A DNA stretch of 5,110 bases from CAYOFK01 sp964403185 (GTDB taxonomy: Bacteria; Bacteroidota; Bacteroidia; Bacteroidales; VadinHA17). The notes beneath the pieces are model-generated. The model did not search any database and was not told the origin of the DNA. It was given only the letters and a program-made list of their open reading frames with translations. Location of the stretch: assembly GCA_964403185.1 (NCBI GenBank), contig CAYOFK010000175.1, positions 1 through 5,110 of the forward strand, given 5' to 3'. The position numbers were made by a program, and so were the translations under genes. Of the stretch, positions 1 through 5,110 are shown piece by piece (the stretch's first letter is position 1; every line of letters starts with the position of its first letter).

Positions 1-2
1 TT

Positions 3-266
3 GTCCGTGGAATTGCAACTGCGCATTCTGCATATCCTATCAATGAGAGAATAGCTGATAGTGATGACAATTATGTATGGCCATATGCAAAAGGAAATCA
101 GAGGGGGCAAGCCATAGAGCCATTATACAAGACAATTCCAGCAATTATTAGTAATAATAAGCTGTTTTATGAATTGCTGGTTATTATCGATGCTATAAGA
201 ATTGGCAGGGCAAGAGAAAGGAATATTGCTGTTGAAGAACTAAAAAATCGATTAACAAATGTCTGA
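3..266 (+). CDS. C-terminal part of an unrecognised protein, possible antitoxin/partner of the downstream nucleotidyltransferase
   Basis: An open frame enters from the left edge and runs 87 codons to a TGA at 264-266; the start lies outside the window. I do not recognise the family with confidence. Visible features are a polar stretch with the motif NYVWPYAKG, then EPLYKTIPAII, a hydrophobic helix-like segment (FYELLVIIDAIRIG), and a charged C-terminal helix (RARERNIAVEELKNRL). There is no signal peptide or membrane segment in the visible part. The stop overlaps the start of the next gene by 8 bases (ATGTCTGA), which indicates one transcript and probable translational coupling. In type IV toxin-antitoxin systems (AbiEi/AbiEii) the antitoxin gene precedes and overlaps the nucleotidyltransferase toxin gene, so an antitoxin role is suggested by position only. 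No helix-turn-helix can be assessed because the N-terminus is missing. Base composition is AT-rich like its partner and unlike the M16 gene. Confidence 0.72.
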   Translation, partial: VRGIATAHSAYPINERIADSDDNYVWPYAKGNQRGQAIEPLYKTIPAIISNNKLFYELLVIIDAIRIGRARERNIAVEELKNRLTNV

Positions 267-951
267 CTCTAATATAAATATGCTACAGACGGTAGCAAAC
301 GGATTGGAAGAACTTAAAGAAGATATGGTATTTATCGGTGGAGCTGTTGCTCAGTTATATGCAGATGACCCTGCTGCCACAGATATCCGAGCAACTCTCG
401 ATATTGATTGCGTTGTAGAGGCAAGTACCAAAATAGAATATAACAAACTGGAAAGGAGTTTAGAATCAAAAGAGTTCACCCATGACACTTCTCGTGGAGC
501 TCCTATTTGTAGGTGGGAATATAAAGGAATAAAGGTTGATGTAATGCCTGTGGAAGAAGAGATTCTCGGATTCAGTAATAGGTGGTATAATGAAGGTATT
601 GAGAACAAGATACAGATTGCATTGCCTGATAAGACTGAGATCTATATATTTTCACCGGAGTATTATTTAGCTTCTAAGTTTGAAGCACATATTGGACGCG
701 GAGGAAATGACCTTAGGCAAAGTCATGATTTTGAAGATATTATCTATCTTTTGGATAATTTCACAAAAGTCCTGGAGATAGTCATTAATGCTAGTGGGAA
801 AGTAAAAGATTATTTAAAAGACCAGTGCCAGACCTTATTAGATAATGATAACCTTACCGAAGGAGTTGAATGTGCGTTACCTCTTGGATCTGATAGCGAC
901 AGAACTGAGATAATGATTGATCTGATCCAATCCATTGCTGGATTGGATTAA
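259..951 (+). CDS. Predicted nucleotidyltransferase, AbiEii/AbiGii toxin-like family
   Basis: Complete 230-residue soluble protein with the hallmarks of the polymerase-beta-type nucleotidyltransferase fold. There is a Gly-Gly segment at residues 25-34 (FIGGAVAQLY), then RATLDID at 44-50, whose D48 and D50 are the likely metal-binding pair, and a third carboxylate at D94 in KVDVMP. A conserved block follows (GAPICRWEYKG at 80-90, ILGFSNRWY at 102-110), then a helical part with ASKFEAHIGRG (138-148) and HDFEDI (156-161). The last two resemble the K...A...RG and DF.DI motifs of AbiEii-like proteins. From memory, this arrangement occurs in a widespread family usually labelled AbiEii/AbiGii toxin-like or hypothetical. 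AbiEii-type enzymes transfer nucleotides, in known cases to tRNA; the substrate here is unknown. The ATG at 259 is preferred because it overlaps the upstream stop; an in-frame ATG at 280 is the alternative. No Shine-Dalgarno is visible, as is usual in Bacteroidota. A role as toxin or phage-defence factor is inference. Confidence 0.85.
   Translation: MSDSNINMLQTVANGLEELKEDMVFIGGAVAQLYADDPAATDIRATLDIDCVVEASTKIEYNKLERSLESKEFTHDTSRGAPICRWEYKGIKVDVMPVEEEILGFSNRWYNEGIENKIQIALPDKTEIYIFSPEYYLASKFEAHIGRGGNDLRQSHDFEDIIYLLDNFTKVLEIVINASGKVKDYLKDQCQTLLDNDNLTEGVECALPLGSDSDRTEIMIDLIQSIAGLD
923..950. terminator. Perfect stem-loop at the end of the nucleotidyltransferase gene (possible mRNA 3' end structure)
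   Basis: ATCCAATCCA at 925-934 and TGGATTGGAT at 939-948 are exact reverse complements separated by TTGC. This gives a 10-bp stem with a 4-base loop, extendable by one G-T and one T-A pair to 923-950. It covers the last codons of the nucleotidyltransferase gene and reaches into its TAA stop (949-951). No T-run follows on either strand, so it is not a classical intrinsic terminator. It lies between two convergent genes, 65 bases past the end of the M16 gene, and could act as a 3' stabiliser or bidirectional stop. The structure is seen directly; its function is inferred. Confidence 0.5.
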
Positions 952-1012
952 GTAATGTGATATTATCATAACAATCCATCCCCCAAAATCATTCAATCCG
1001 TCCACCTACCCA

Positions 1013-3835
1013 CTATTCCTCTTTTGCTTCTTCCGGCATCAGTATGGCTTTCAGGTAGTGGTCGTCTTTGAAAAACCTGATTGCAACCTGCCGGATCTCA
1101 TCGCCGGAGATGCTATTAATGAGCTCCTTAAGCTCTTCCGGTTTATAGGTTTTTTCATCATAATAGTAGGAATTTCTCATGACATTGAGCCAATATTGAT
1201 TCATTGTGGCATTGGTTTCAAGATCGCGGATCATGATTTCCCTGGCTTTAAGCATATTTTCCTCACTGGGCCCCCCGGTTCTTAAAACTTTCATTTCTTT
1301 GAAGACGGTCGCTACCAGGGTGTCCACATTTTCCGGAGCACATCCCCAGTTTATTGTTATACTATACTGTTGTTTCGGGTATTTTGAAACTTCAAGCCGG
1401 GCGCTTACCCCATAAACACCTCCCTGTTCTTCTCTCATGTTCTCGCGAAGCTGTATGTCAAGGATCTTCATTAACATACCGGCAGTCAGGCGGTTTCTCC
1501 TGTTCCATTCAAAGGGCCCCTCGGTTATGATAAAGACCGTGCTTTTTGGTTCAATACCTTTATGCACAACAACTTCAGTGATGCCCTCAGGAAATTCCGG
1601 ACTGACATCCACCCAGTGATCATCCCTGTTAGTGGAAGGAAGACTGCCAAGGTATTTTTCAATAAGGGGAATGATGCTGTCGGTGCTGAAGCTTCCAACA
1701 AAAAAGAAATGAAAGCCCTCGGCATCCGCAAAGCGGTCTTTATAGAATTCATAGGCAGTTTCAAGATTTAATCCGGCAATCTGGGCTTCCGTGGGGATCA
1801 TTATTGTTCTTGGATCATTGCCGGTAGCCAGTTTGAACATGGTATCATACAATGCAACCTGGGGCTCTGCCCTGAGGAACCGGACCTGGTTTTCGATCCT
1901 CGACTTAAAGGTTTCAAAAGCAGTCTCGTCAAACCGCGGTTCTTTAAAATACAGGTAAGCAAGTTGCAGCATGGTTTCAAAATCTTTTTTCGTTGAAGAG
2001 CCTGCAATACTTTGGGTGAGGTCTCCAATCTGGGGATTCACACTGACATTCTTGCCTGAAAGGAATTTTGTGAGGTCTGTGGTATTGAATGCTCCCACAC
2101 CACTTTGTGAGATTATTACTGACGCCAGACTGGATGAAAAATAAAGGCTGTCAGGCGTTACAGAAGTGCCTCCCTCGTTAAAAGCAGTCATCAGGATCTC
2201 ATCATTTTTAAAATCGGTGGGTTTTAACACCACCGTAATGCCGTTATCCAGCTTTAATACAGTAAGGTCTGTACCTTCACTTTGGGTGCGGCTGACTATA
2301 TTCCCGCCGGGCAGTTCACCCTGTATGAGAGAACTTCCCAATTCTTTTTCTTCGTACGGCTCCAATTTAGCCACTTTAGTGAGCATGATCCGTTGTAACA
2401 CCTCTTTTTCATCTGGAATTTTATTCACTTCACTGTCAGGCCCTGTGATCATGATCACCATATTCTCTTTCGTGACAAGCTTTTCAGACAAAGCATTTAC
2501 CTCGTCCACTGTTATTTCCGGCAAGATACTTTCAACATAGTCGTATTCATTTTCAATGCCCGGAAAAGGTTCACCACTCAGGAAATGTGAGATATATTCC
2601 CGGACATACCTTGAGGATTCAGTCTTATCCTTTTCCTGGAGACCGGATTCAAAGAAACTTTGAATTTCTGCTTTTTGCCGTTCGAGTTCAGCAGGTGTGA
2701 AGCCATGCTTTTTAACCCGTTTATTTTCGAGAATGATGGCAGCCAGTGTTGTGCCTGCCTCATTTTCCTTGGCGGCAGCATAGGTTTGCCATACGTCACT
2801 GGTGCGGGCAATAAATTCACCATATCCTCCCGATGCAAAAAGGAAGGGGGCATCCGGTTTCTCACTTAACTCGGATAATCTGGCATTCAGCATCATGGAA
2901 TACAGGTTTAACAGGATCTGATATCTGTAATCATTATAGGTTTTAAATGGTTTTTTATCCTGCTTGTAAAAAACGACAACAGTATTTGAGGTGGCCTCGA
3001 TATCCGATGCAACGGCAATGAGAGGATCCACATTTACGGGGATGTCATAAACCTCTCTCGTGCGACTGGTTTTGGGATTTTTTAATTTATTGAAATGCTT
3101 CCTGATCTTTTTTTCAGCCAGGGAAGGATCGATATCCCCCACAATGATCACCGACATAAGGTCCGGCCGGTACCAATCACCATAAAACCTTTCTATTGCT
3201 TCATAAGGGAAGGTGTCAATGACATCAATTTTTCCAATCGGCAATCGTTCCGCGTACCTGGAGTCCTTAAATATGATGGGAAATGTTTTTTTCTGCATCC
3301 GGTCTGTGGCACCCAATCCAAGTCTCCATTCCTCTTTGATTACCCCACGCTCTTTATCGATTTCTTCAGGTTGAAGCAGGAGGTTGTGTGCCCAGTCCTC
3401 AAGGACCAGGAATGCAGAATCAATAAGTCCCGGCCTGTCGGAGGGCATCTGAAACATATAAACAGTTTCATCAAAACTTGTATAGGCATTTAAATCAGCG
3501 CCAAAACTCACGCCTGATTCCTCAAGGTAGCTGACCAGGTCATTCTTGCTGAAGTGCTTACTCCCGTTAAAAGCCATGTGTTCCAGGAAATGCGCCAGCC
3601 CCTGCTGGTCCTCGTCCTCAAGAATGGATCCGGCATTCACAACGAGTCTGAACTCAATACGTTTTTCAGGTTTATGATTGGTCCGGATGTAATAAGACAA
3701 ACCGTTCTTTAAGGTTCCGGTTAGCACTGCGGGATCCTTTGGTAAAATGTCAGATCCGCTAAATGTTTGCGCCTTTGAAAAGGATATGATGAAAACACTT
3801 AAAACGAGTGGGATCAGGAATCTTTTGAGTTTCAT
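1013..3835 (-). CDS. Exported M16-family zinc metallopeptidase (insulinase/pitrilysin-like), two-domain form
   Basis: Complete protein of 940 residues. Residues 1-22 form a signal peptide (basic start, hydrophobic core, SKA before the predicted cut), leaving Gln23 first. With no lipobox Cys, the mature enzyme should be periplasmic or surface-exposed. The N-terminal M16 domain (about 40-190) carries the inverted zinc motif HFLEH at 82-86: H82 and H86 as ligands, E85 as catalytic base. The distal ligand is E162 in KERGVIKEE, at the normal spacing. A substrate-binding M16 domain follows (about 205-400, with VIIVGDIDP at 229-237). The second half repeats the fold from about 527 (LKLDNGITVVLKP) but has no HxxEH, so it is the usual inactive partner. 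It ends with the conserved REEQGGVYG at 801-809, which helps bind substrate in this family. Length and layout are normal for fused M16 peptidases of Bacteroidota. They degrade peptides inside a closed chamber; the actual substrate is unknown. It is transcribed alone, convergent with the left module and divergent from queE. Sampled lines are near 50% GC. Confidence 0.95.
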   Translation of the reverse strand: MKLKRFLIPLVLSVFIISFSKAQTFSGSDILPKDPAVLTGTLKNGLSYYIRTNHKPEKRIEFRLVVNAGSILEDEDQQGLAHFLEHMAFNGSKHFSKNDLVSYLEESGVSFGADLNAYTSFDETVYMFQMPSDRPGLIDSAFLVLEDWAHNLLLQPEEIDKERGVIKEEWRLGLGATDRMQKKTFPIIFKDSRYAERLPIGKIDVIDTFPYEAIERFYGDWYRPDLMSVIIVGDIDPSLAEKKIRKHFNKLKNPKTSRTREVYDIPVNVDPLIAVASDIEATSNTVVVFYKQDKKPFKTYNDYRYQILLNLYSMMLNARLSELSEKPDAPFLFASGGYGEFIARTSDVWQTYAAAKENEAGTTLAAIILENKRVKKHGFTPAELERQKAEIQSFFESGLQEKDKTESSRYVREYISHFLSGEPFPGIENEYDYVESILPEITVDEVNALSEKLVTKENMVIMITGPDSEVNKIPDEKEVLQRIMLTKVAKLEPYEEKELGSSLIQGELPGGNIVSRTQSEGTDLTVLKLDNGITVVLKPTDFKNDEILMTAFNEGGTSVTPDSLYFSSSLASVIISQSGVGAFNTTDLTKFLSGKNVSVNPQIGDLTQSIAGSSTKKDFETMLQLAYLYFKEPRFDETAFETFKSRIENQVRFLRAEPQVALYDTMFKLATGNDPRTIMIPTEAQIAGLNLETAYEFYKDRFADAEGFHFFFVGSFSTDSIIPLIEKYLGSLPSTNRDDHWVDVSPEFPEGITEVVVHKGIEPKSTVFIITEGPFEWNRRNRLTAGMLMKILDIQLRENMREEQGGVYGVSARLEVSKYPKQQYSITINWGCAPENVDTLVATVFKEMKVLRTGGPSEENMLKAREIMIRDLETNATMNQYWLNVMRNSYYYDEKTYKPEELKELINSISGDEIRQVAIRFFKDDHYLKAILMPEEAKEE

Positions 3836-3902
3836 TTGTTACTGTATTGATGATTAATAATAAAGAGTGAATGAAAGTTGCCGGAGGGTTTTTGTTATGT
3901 TT

Positions 3903-3910
3903 CAAATATG
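3903..3910 (-). promoter_or_regulatory. Weak candidate -7 box for the M16 gene
   Basis: Read on the minus strand this is CATATTTG, which matches five of the six fixed positions of the Bacteroidota -7 consensus TAnnTTTG. It would give a leader of about 60 bases before the M16 start codon. I could not find a convincing TTG-type -33 element at the expected distance, so this is only a candidate. Confidence 0.2.
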
Positions 3911-4028
3911 GAAATAAAATTCATATTTACCAGTGAATTTGATCATATTATGGAAGGGATGAAACGATATCCTCTTTTATTCCTGAATCTCAATAGCTAT
4001 AAGCCTGAAACATGGCGATTAAAAATGT

Positions 4029-4036
4029 TAAATTTG
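4029..4036 (+). promoter_or_regulatory. Candidate Bacteroidota -7 promoter box upstream of queE
   Basis: TAAATTTG matches the Bacteroidota -7 consensus TAnnTTTG at every fixed position and lies 16 bases before the GTG at 4053. Transcription would start near 4043, leaving a leader of about 10 bases to the GTG or about 37 bases to the ATG at 4080. No clear -33 TTG element is visible about 19-22 bases upstream, and in AT-rich sequence such a match can arise by chance. Confidence 0.35.
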
Positions 4037-4052
4037 TGACAATAAACAGATC

Positions 4053-4691
4053 GTGAGCAAAACAGTCAGCAATACATCAATGCTTCAAACCGGAGAAGCC
4101 CTTCCGCTTGTGGAATCATTTTACACAGTGCAGGGAGAAGGTTTCCATACCGGTAAAGCCGCGTTTTTTATCAGACTAGGTGGCTGTGATGTCGGATGCA
4201 GTTGGTGTGATACAAAATTCTCATGGGATGCAGGCTTGCATCCCCTGGTTGAAATATCAGAAATTTTAAACCTGGCAAAAGAATCAACTGCAAGGTCAGT
4301 GGTGGTTACTGGAGGCGAACCCCTGATGTTCTCACTGGACAAATTCTGCCGGCTCCTGAAAAAGAATGAATTTAAAACCTTTCTGGAAACATCCGGAGCC
4401 TGTGATCTATCGGGGGAGTGGGATTGGATATGTTTGTCACCCAAACAATTTTCTCCACCGCGGGAATCGATTTATGGTCTTGCCGGTGAATTAAAGGTGA
4501 TCATTCAAACAGAGGCAGATATTGCCTGGGCTGAAGAGAATGCGAAAATGGTTGCGGGAGACTGCAAATTGTTCCTGCAGCCCGAATGGAGCCGGTATGA
4601 ACAAATCATCCCGGTCATTGTGGACTATGTAAAGGCCCATCCGAAATGGATGATCTCCCTGCAGGCCCATAAATTTATGCACATTCCTTAG
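4053..4691 (+). CDS. queE: 7-carboxy-7-deazaguanine synthase QueE (radical SAM)
   Basis: Complete 212-residue cytosolic enzyme. QueE converts 6-carboxy-5,6,7,8-tetrahydropterin to 7-carboxy-7-deazaguanine, the ring contraction that commits flux to queuosine-type tRNA modification, using a [4Fe-4S] cluster, S-adenosylmethionine and Mg2+. The family signature is clear: FYTVQGEGFHTGKAAFF (23-39), then the cluster-binding CX3CX2C with C45, C49 and C52 inside GGCDVGCSWCDT, TGGEP (86-90) for SAM binding, LETSG (111-115), LSPK (128-131), GELK (145-148), LQPE (175-178) and a C-terminal SLQAHKFMHIP. Length is normal and nothing essential is missing. The start is uncertain: GTG at 4053 gives 22 residues before FYT, and an in-frame ATG at 4080 gives 13. 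Neither has a Shine-Dalgarno. The likely -7 box at 4029-4036 would leave only about 10 bases of leader before the GTG, which mildly favours the ATG. No other queuosine gene is in the window. Confidence 0.95.
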   Translation: MSKTVSNTSMLQTGEALPLVESFYTVQGEGFHTGKAAFFIRLGGCDVGCSWCDTKFSWDAGLHPLVEISEILNLAKESTARSVVVTGGEPLMFSLDKFCRLLKKNEFKTFLETSGACDLSGEWDWICLSPKQFSPPRESIYGLAGELKVIIQTEADIAWAEENAKMVAGDCKLFLQPEWSRYEQIIPVIVDYVKAHPKWMISLQAHKFMHIP

Positions 4692-4780
4692 CGGATAAGG
4701 TACTGGTATGATTATGGTGCACGGATGTCAAATTGTTAAACTGTTTCATTGTTATAAAACAAATAGCGAACTGCCTGTAG

Positions 4781-4799
4781 AGCGATTTTTAAAATCGCT
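4781..4799. repeat. 19-base palindrome (9-bp arms) next to the insertion sequence end
   Basis: AGCGATTTT (4781-4789) and AAAATCGCT (4791-4799) are exact reverse complements around a single T. As RNA it could form an 8-bp stem with a 3-base loop. It lies 89 bases after the queE stop and may be part of its transcription end, but it is followed by TGGGG rather than a T-run. Position 4801, two bases on, is where the presumed insertion sequence begins, so the palindrome may be the insertion target or a terminator that has lost its tail. Confidence 0.5.
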
Positions 4800-4852
4800 T
4801 GGGGCTGTCTCAAAAGTGGCTACATTGGTTGTTATATACTGAAGATGAACTC

Positions 4853-4867
4853 AACCGCCAGGCGGTT
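4853..4867. repeat. Short GC-rich palindrome inside the insertion sequence end
   Basis: AACCGCC (4853-4859) and GGCGGTT (4861-4867) are exact reverse complements around an A. Read on the plus strand it is followed by a short T-run (four T at 4866-4869, overlapping the arm), so it could weakly stop transcription entering the transposase gene antisense from the queE side. It is too short to be a confident terminator. Confidence 0.35.
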
Positions 4868-4908
4868 TTAAGATGAGATTATCTCAAAAACCGTTTATTT
4901 TTTCAAAT

Positions 4909-5110
4909 TTATTTTATCTGATTTTTTATATTTCTATGTAATTCCATCATCATTTTTCCACGTGTTTGCACCCCATACAACTTTCACATTCATAAACTCT
5001 TAACTTTTTTTTGTATCCGGCTGCTTTTTCTAATTCGCTACCTTTTTTTTTAACGTCTTTCTTGTTCCCCTTTTTACTTAATGCGCTATTGACAGACTCT
5101 GCAGAGTGAA
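4909..5110 (-). pseudogene. Broken IS1182-family-like transposase, internally deleted
   Basis: On the minus strand an open frame enters from the right edge (first whole codon at 5108-5106) and ends at a TGA at 4952-4950, giving 52 residues. It ends in GYKKKLRVYECESCMGCKHVEK. This matches the Cys-rich segment of IS1182-family transposases, which normally reads like Y....C.GC.....C and is followed by some 100 more residues including the last catalytic Glu region. Here the frame stops exactly where the next Cys is expected. A second frame overlapping the junction, from 4950 to a TAA at 4911-4909, reads MMELHRNIKNQIK and resembles a transposase C-terminal tail. The simplest reading is a deletion of the catalytic C-terminal part that joined the two frames out of phase, so the protein would be inactive. 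Two long T-runs (8 at 5005-5012, 9 at 5043-5051) encode lysine clusters. The N-terminal part is outside the window. Confidence 0.6.

Larger units (their letters stand above)
4801..5110 (-). mobile_element. End of a decayed IS1182-family-like insertion sequence, running off the right edge
   Basis: The stretch begins with GGGGCTGTCTCAAAAGTG, which has the form of the terminal inverted repeat of IS1182-type elements (from memory of the family; the other end is outside the window). Inside it, on the minus strand, is a transposase remnant with the IS1182-type Cys-rich motif followed by a short possible C-terminal tail (see the pseudogene entry). Between the tip and the remnant lie two short palindromes: AACCGCC/GGCGGTT at 4853-4867 and TGAGAT/ATCTCA at 4874-4886, each with a single central base. 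The region is strongly AT-rich (one line, 4921-4980, is 30% GC). Family assignment rests on the combination of tip sequence and protein motif. Element length, target duplication and the true outer boundary cannot be seen. Confidence 0.65.

Noticed and set aside
957..967. TGATA-T-TATCA inverted repeat between the convergent genes as a terminator
   Set aside because: Only 5-bp AT-rich arms with a single central base and no T-run; likely chance.
2166..2540. Plus-strand open frames inside the M16 gene (this one is 124 codons)
   Set aside because: They are antisense shadows of a clearly coding minus-strand gene and show no domain motifs.
3908..4039. A 43-codon plus-strand open frame starting at ATG 3908, just upstream of queE
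   Set aside because: No recognisable motif, no ribosome binding site, and it overlaps the likely queE -7 box. It is short enough to be chance in a 217-base intergenic region.
3836..4052. A preQ1 riboswitch before queE
   Set aside because: queE leaders sometimes carry one, but I could not find the stem and A-rich tail of a preQ1-I motif, and the predicted leader is too short.
4121..4444. Minus-strand 107-codon open frame within queE
   Set aside because: Antisense shadow of a well-supported QueE; composition and motifs belong to the plus-strand frame.
4708..4842. A 44-codon plus-strand open frame downstream of queE
   Set aside because: It reads through the palindrome and into the presumed IS tip, so it is a chance chimera of unrelated pieces; no similarity recognised.
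1..5110. CRISPR array, tRNA or rRNA gene, or integrase-type attachment site
   Set aside because: No regularly spaced direct repeats, cloverleaf-like sequence or rRNA-like stretch was seen on either strand.

Overview
The window looks like a chromosomal stretch from a member of the Bacteroidota. The evidence is the style of the large M16 peptidase and of QueE, the absence of Shine-Dalgarno sequences before the genes, a TAnnTTTG-type -7 box, and a signal peptide whose predicted cleavage leaves an N-terminal Gln. No genus can be named from the sequence alone.

Layout from left to right: (1) 3-951, plus strand, AT-rich: the C-terminal end of an unrecognised gene overlaps by 8 bases a gene for a nucleotidyltransferase-fold protein of the AbiEii/AbiGii-like type. 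The pair resembles a type IV toxin-antitoxin (or similar defence) operon. It ends in a perfect 10-bp stem-loop that runs up to the stop codon. (2) 1013-3835, minus strand, convergent with the pair: a complete exported M16 zinc metallopeptidase of 940 residues, with an active N-terminal half and a degenerate C-terminal half. (3) 3836-4052: a 217-base divergent intergenic region with one plausible -7 box for the plus-strand gene. (4) 4053-4691, plus strand: queE, 7-carboxy-7-deazaguanine synthase, a radical SAM enzyme of the queuosine/7-deazaguanine pathway. (5) 4692-5110: no intact gene. It holds a 19-base palindrome (4781-4799), followed at 4801 by what looks like the terminal inverted repeat of an IS1182-family insertion sequence. 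Inside this end is a minus-strand transposase remnant broken in its Cys-rich region by an apparent internal deletion. The element runs off the right edge.

The M16 peptidase and queE are ordinary housekeeping genes transcribed divergently, with no obvious functional link. The accessory content sits at the two edges: the AT-rich nucleotidyltransferase module on the left and the decayed IS on the right. I do not see a clearly new biological system. The parts most worth a second look are the overlapping left-hand gene pair with its terminal hairpin, and the deleted IS end abutting a palindrome.
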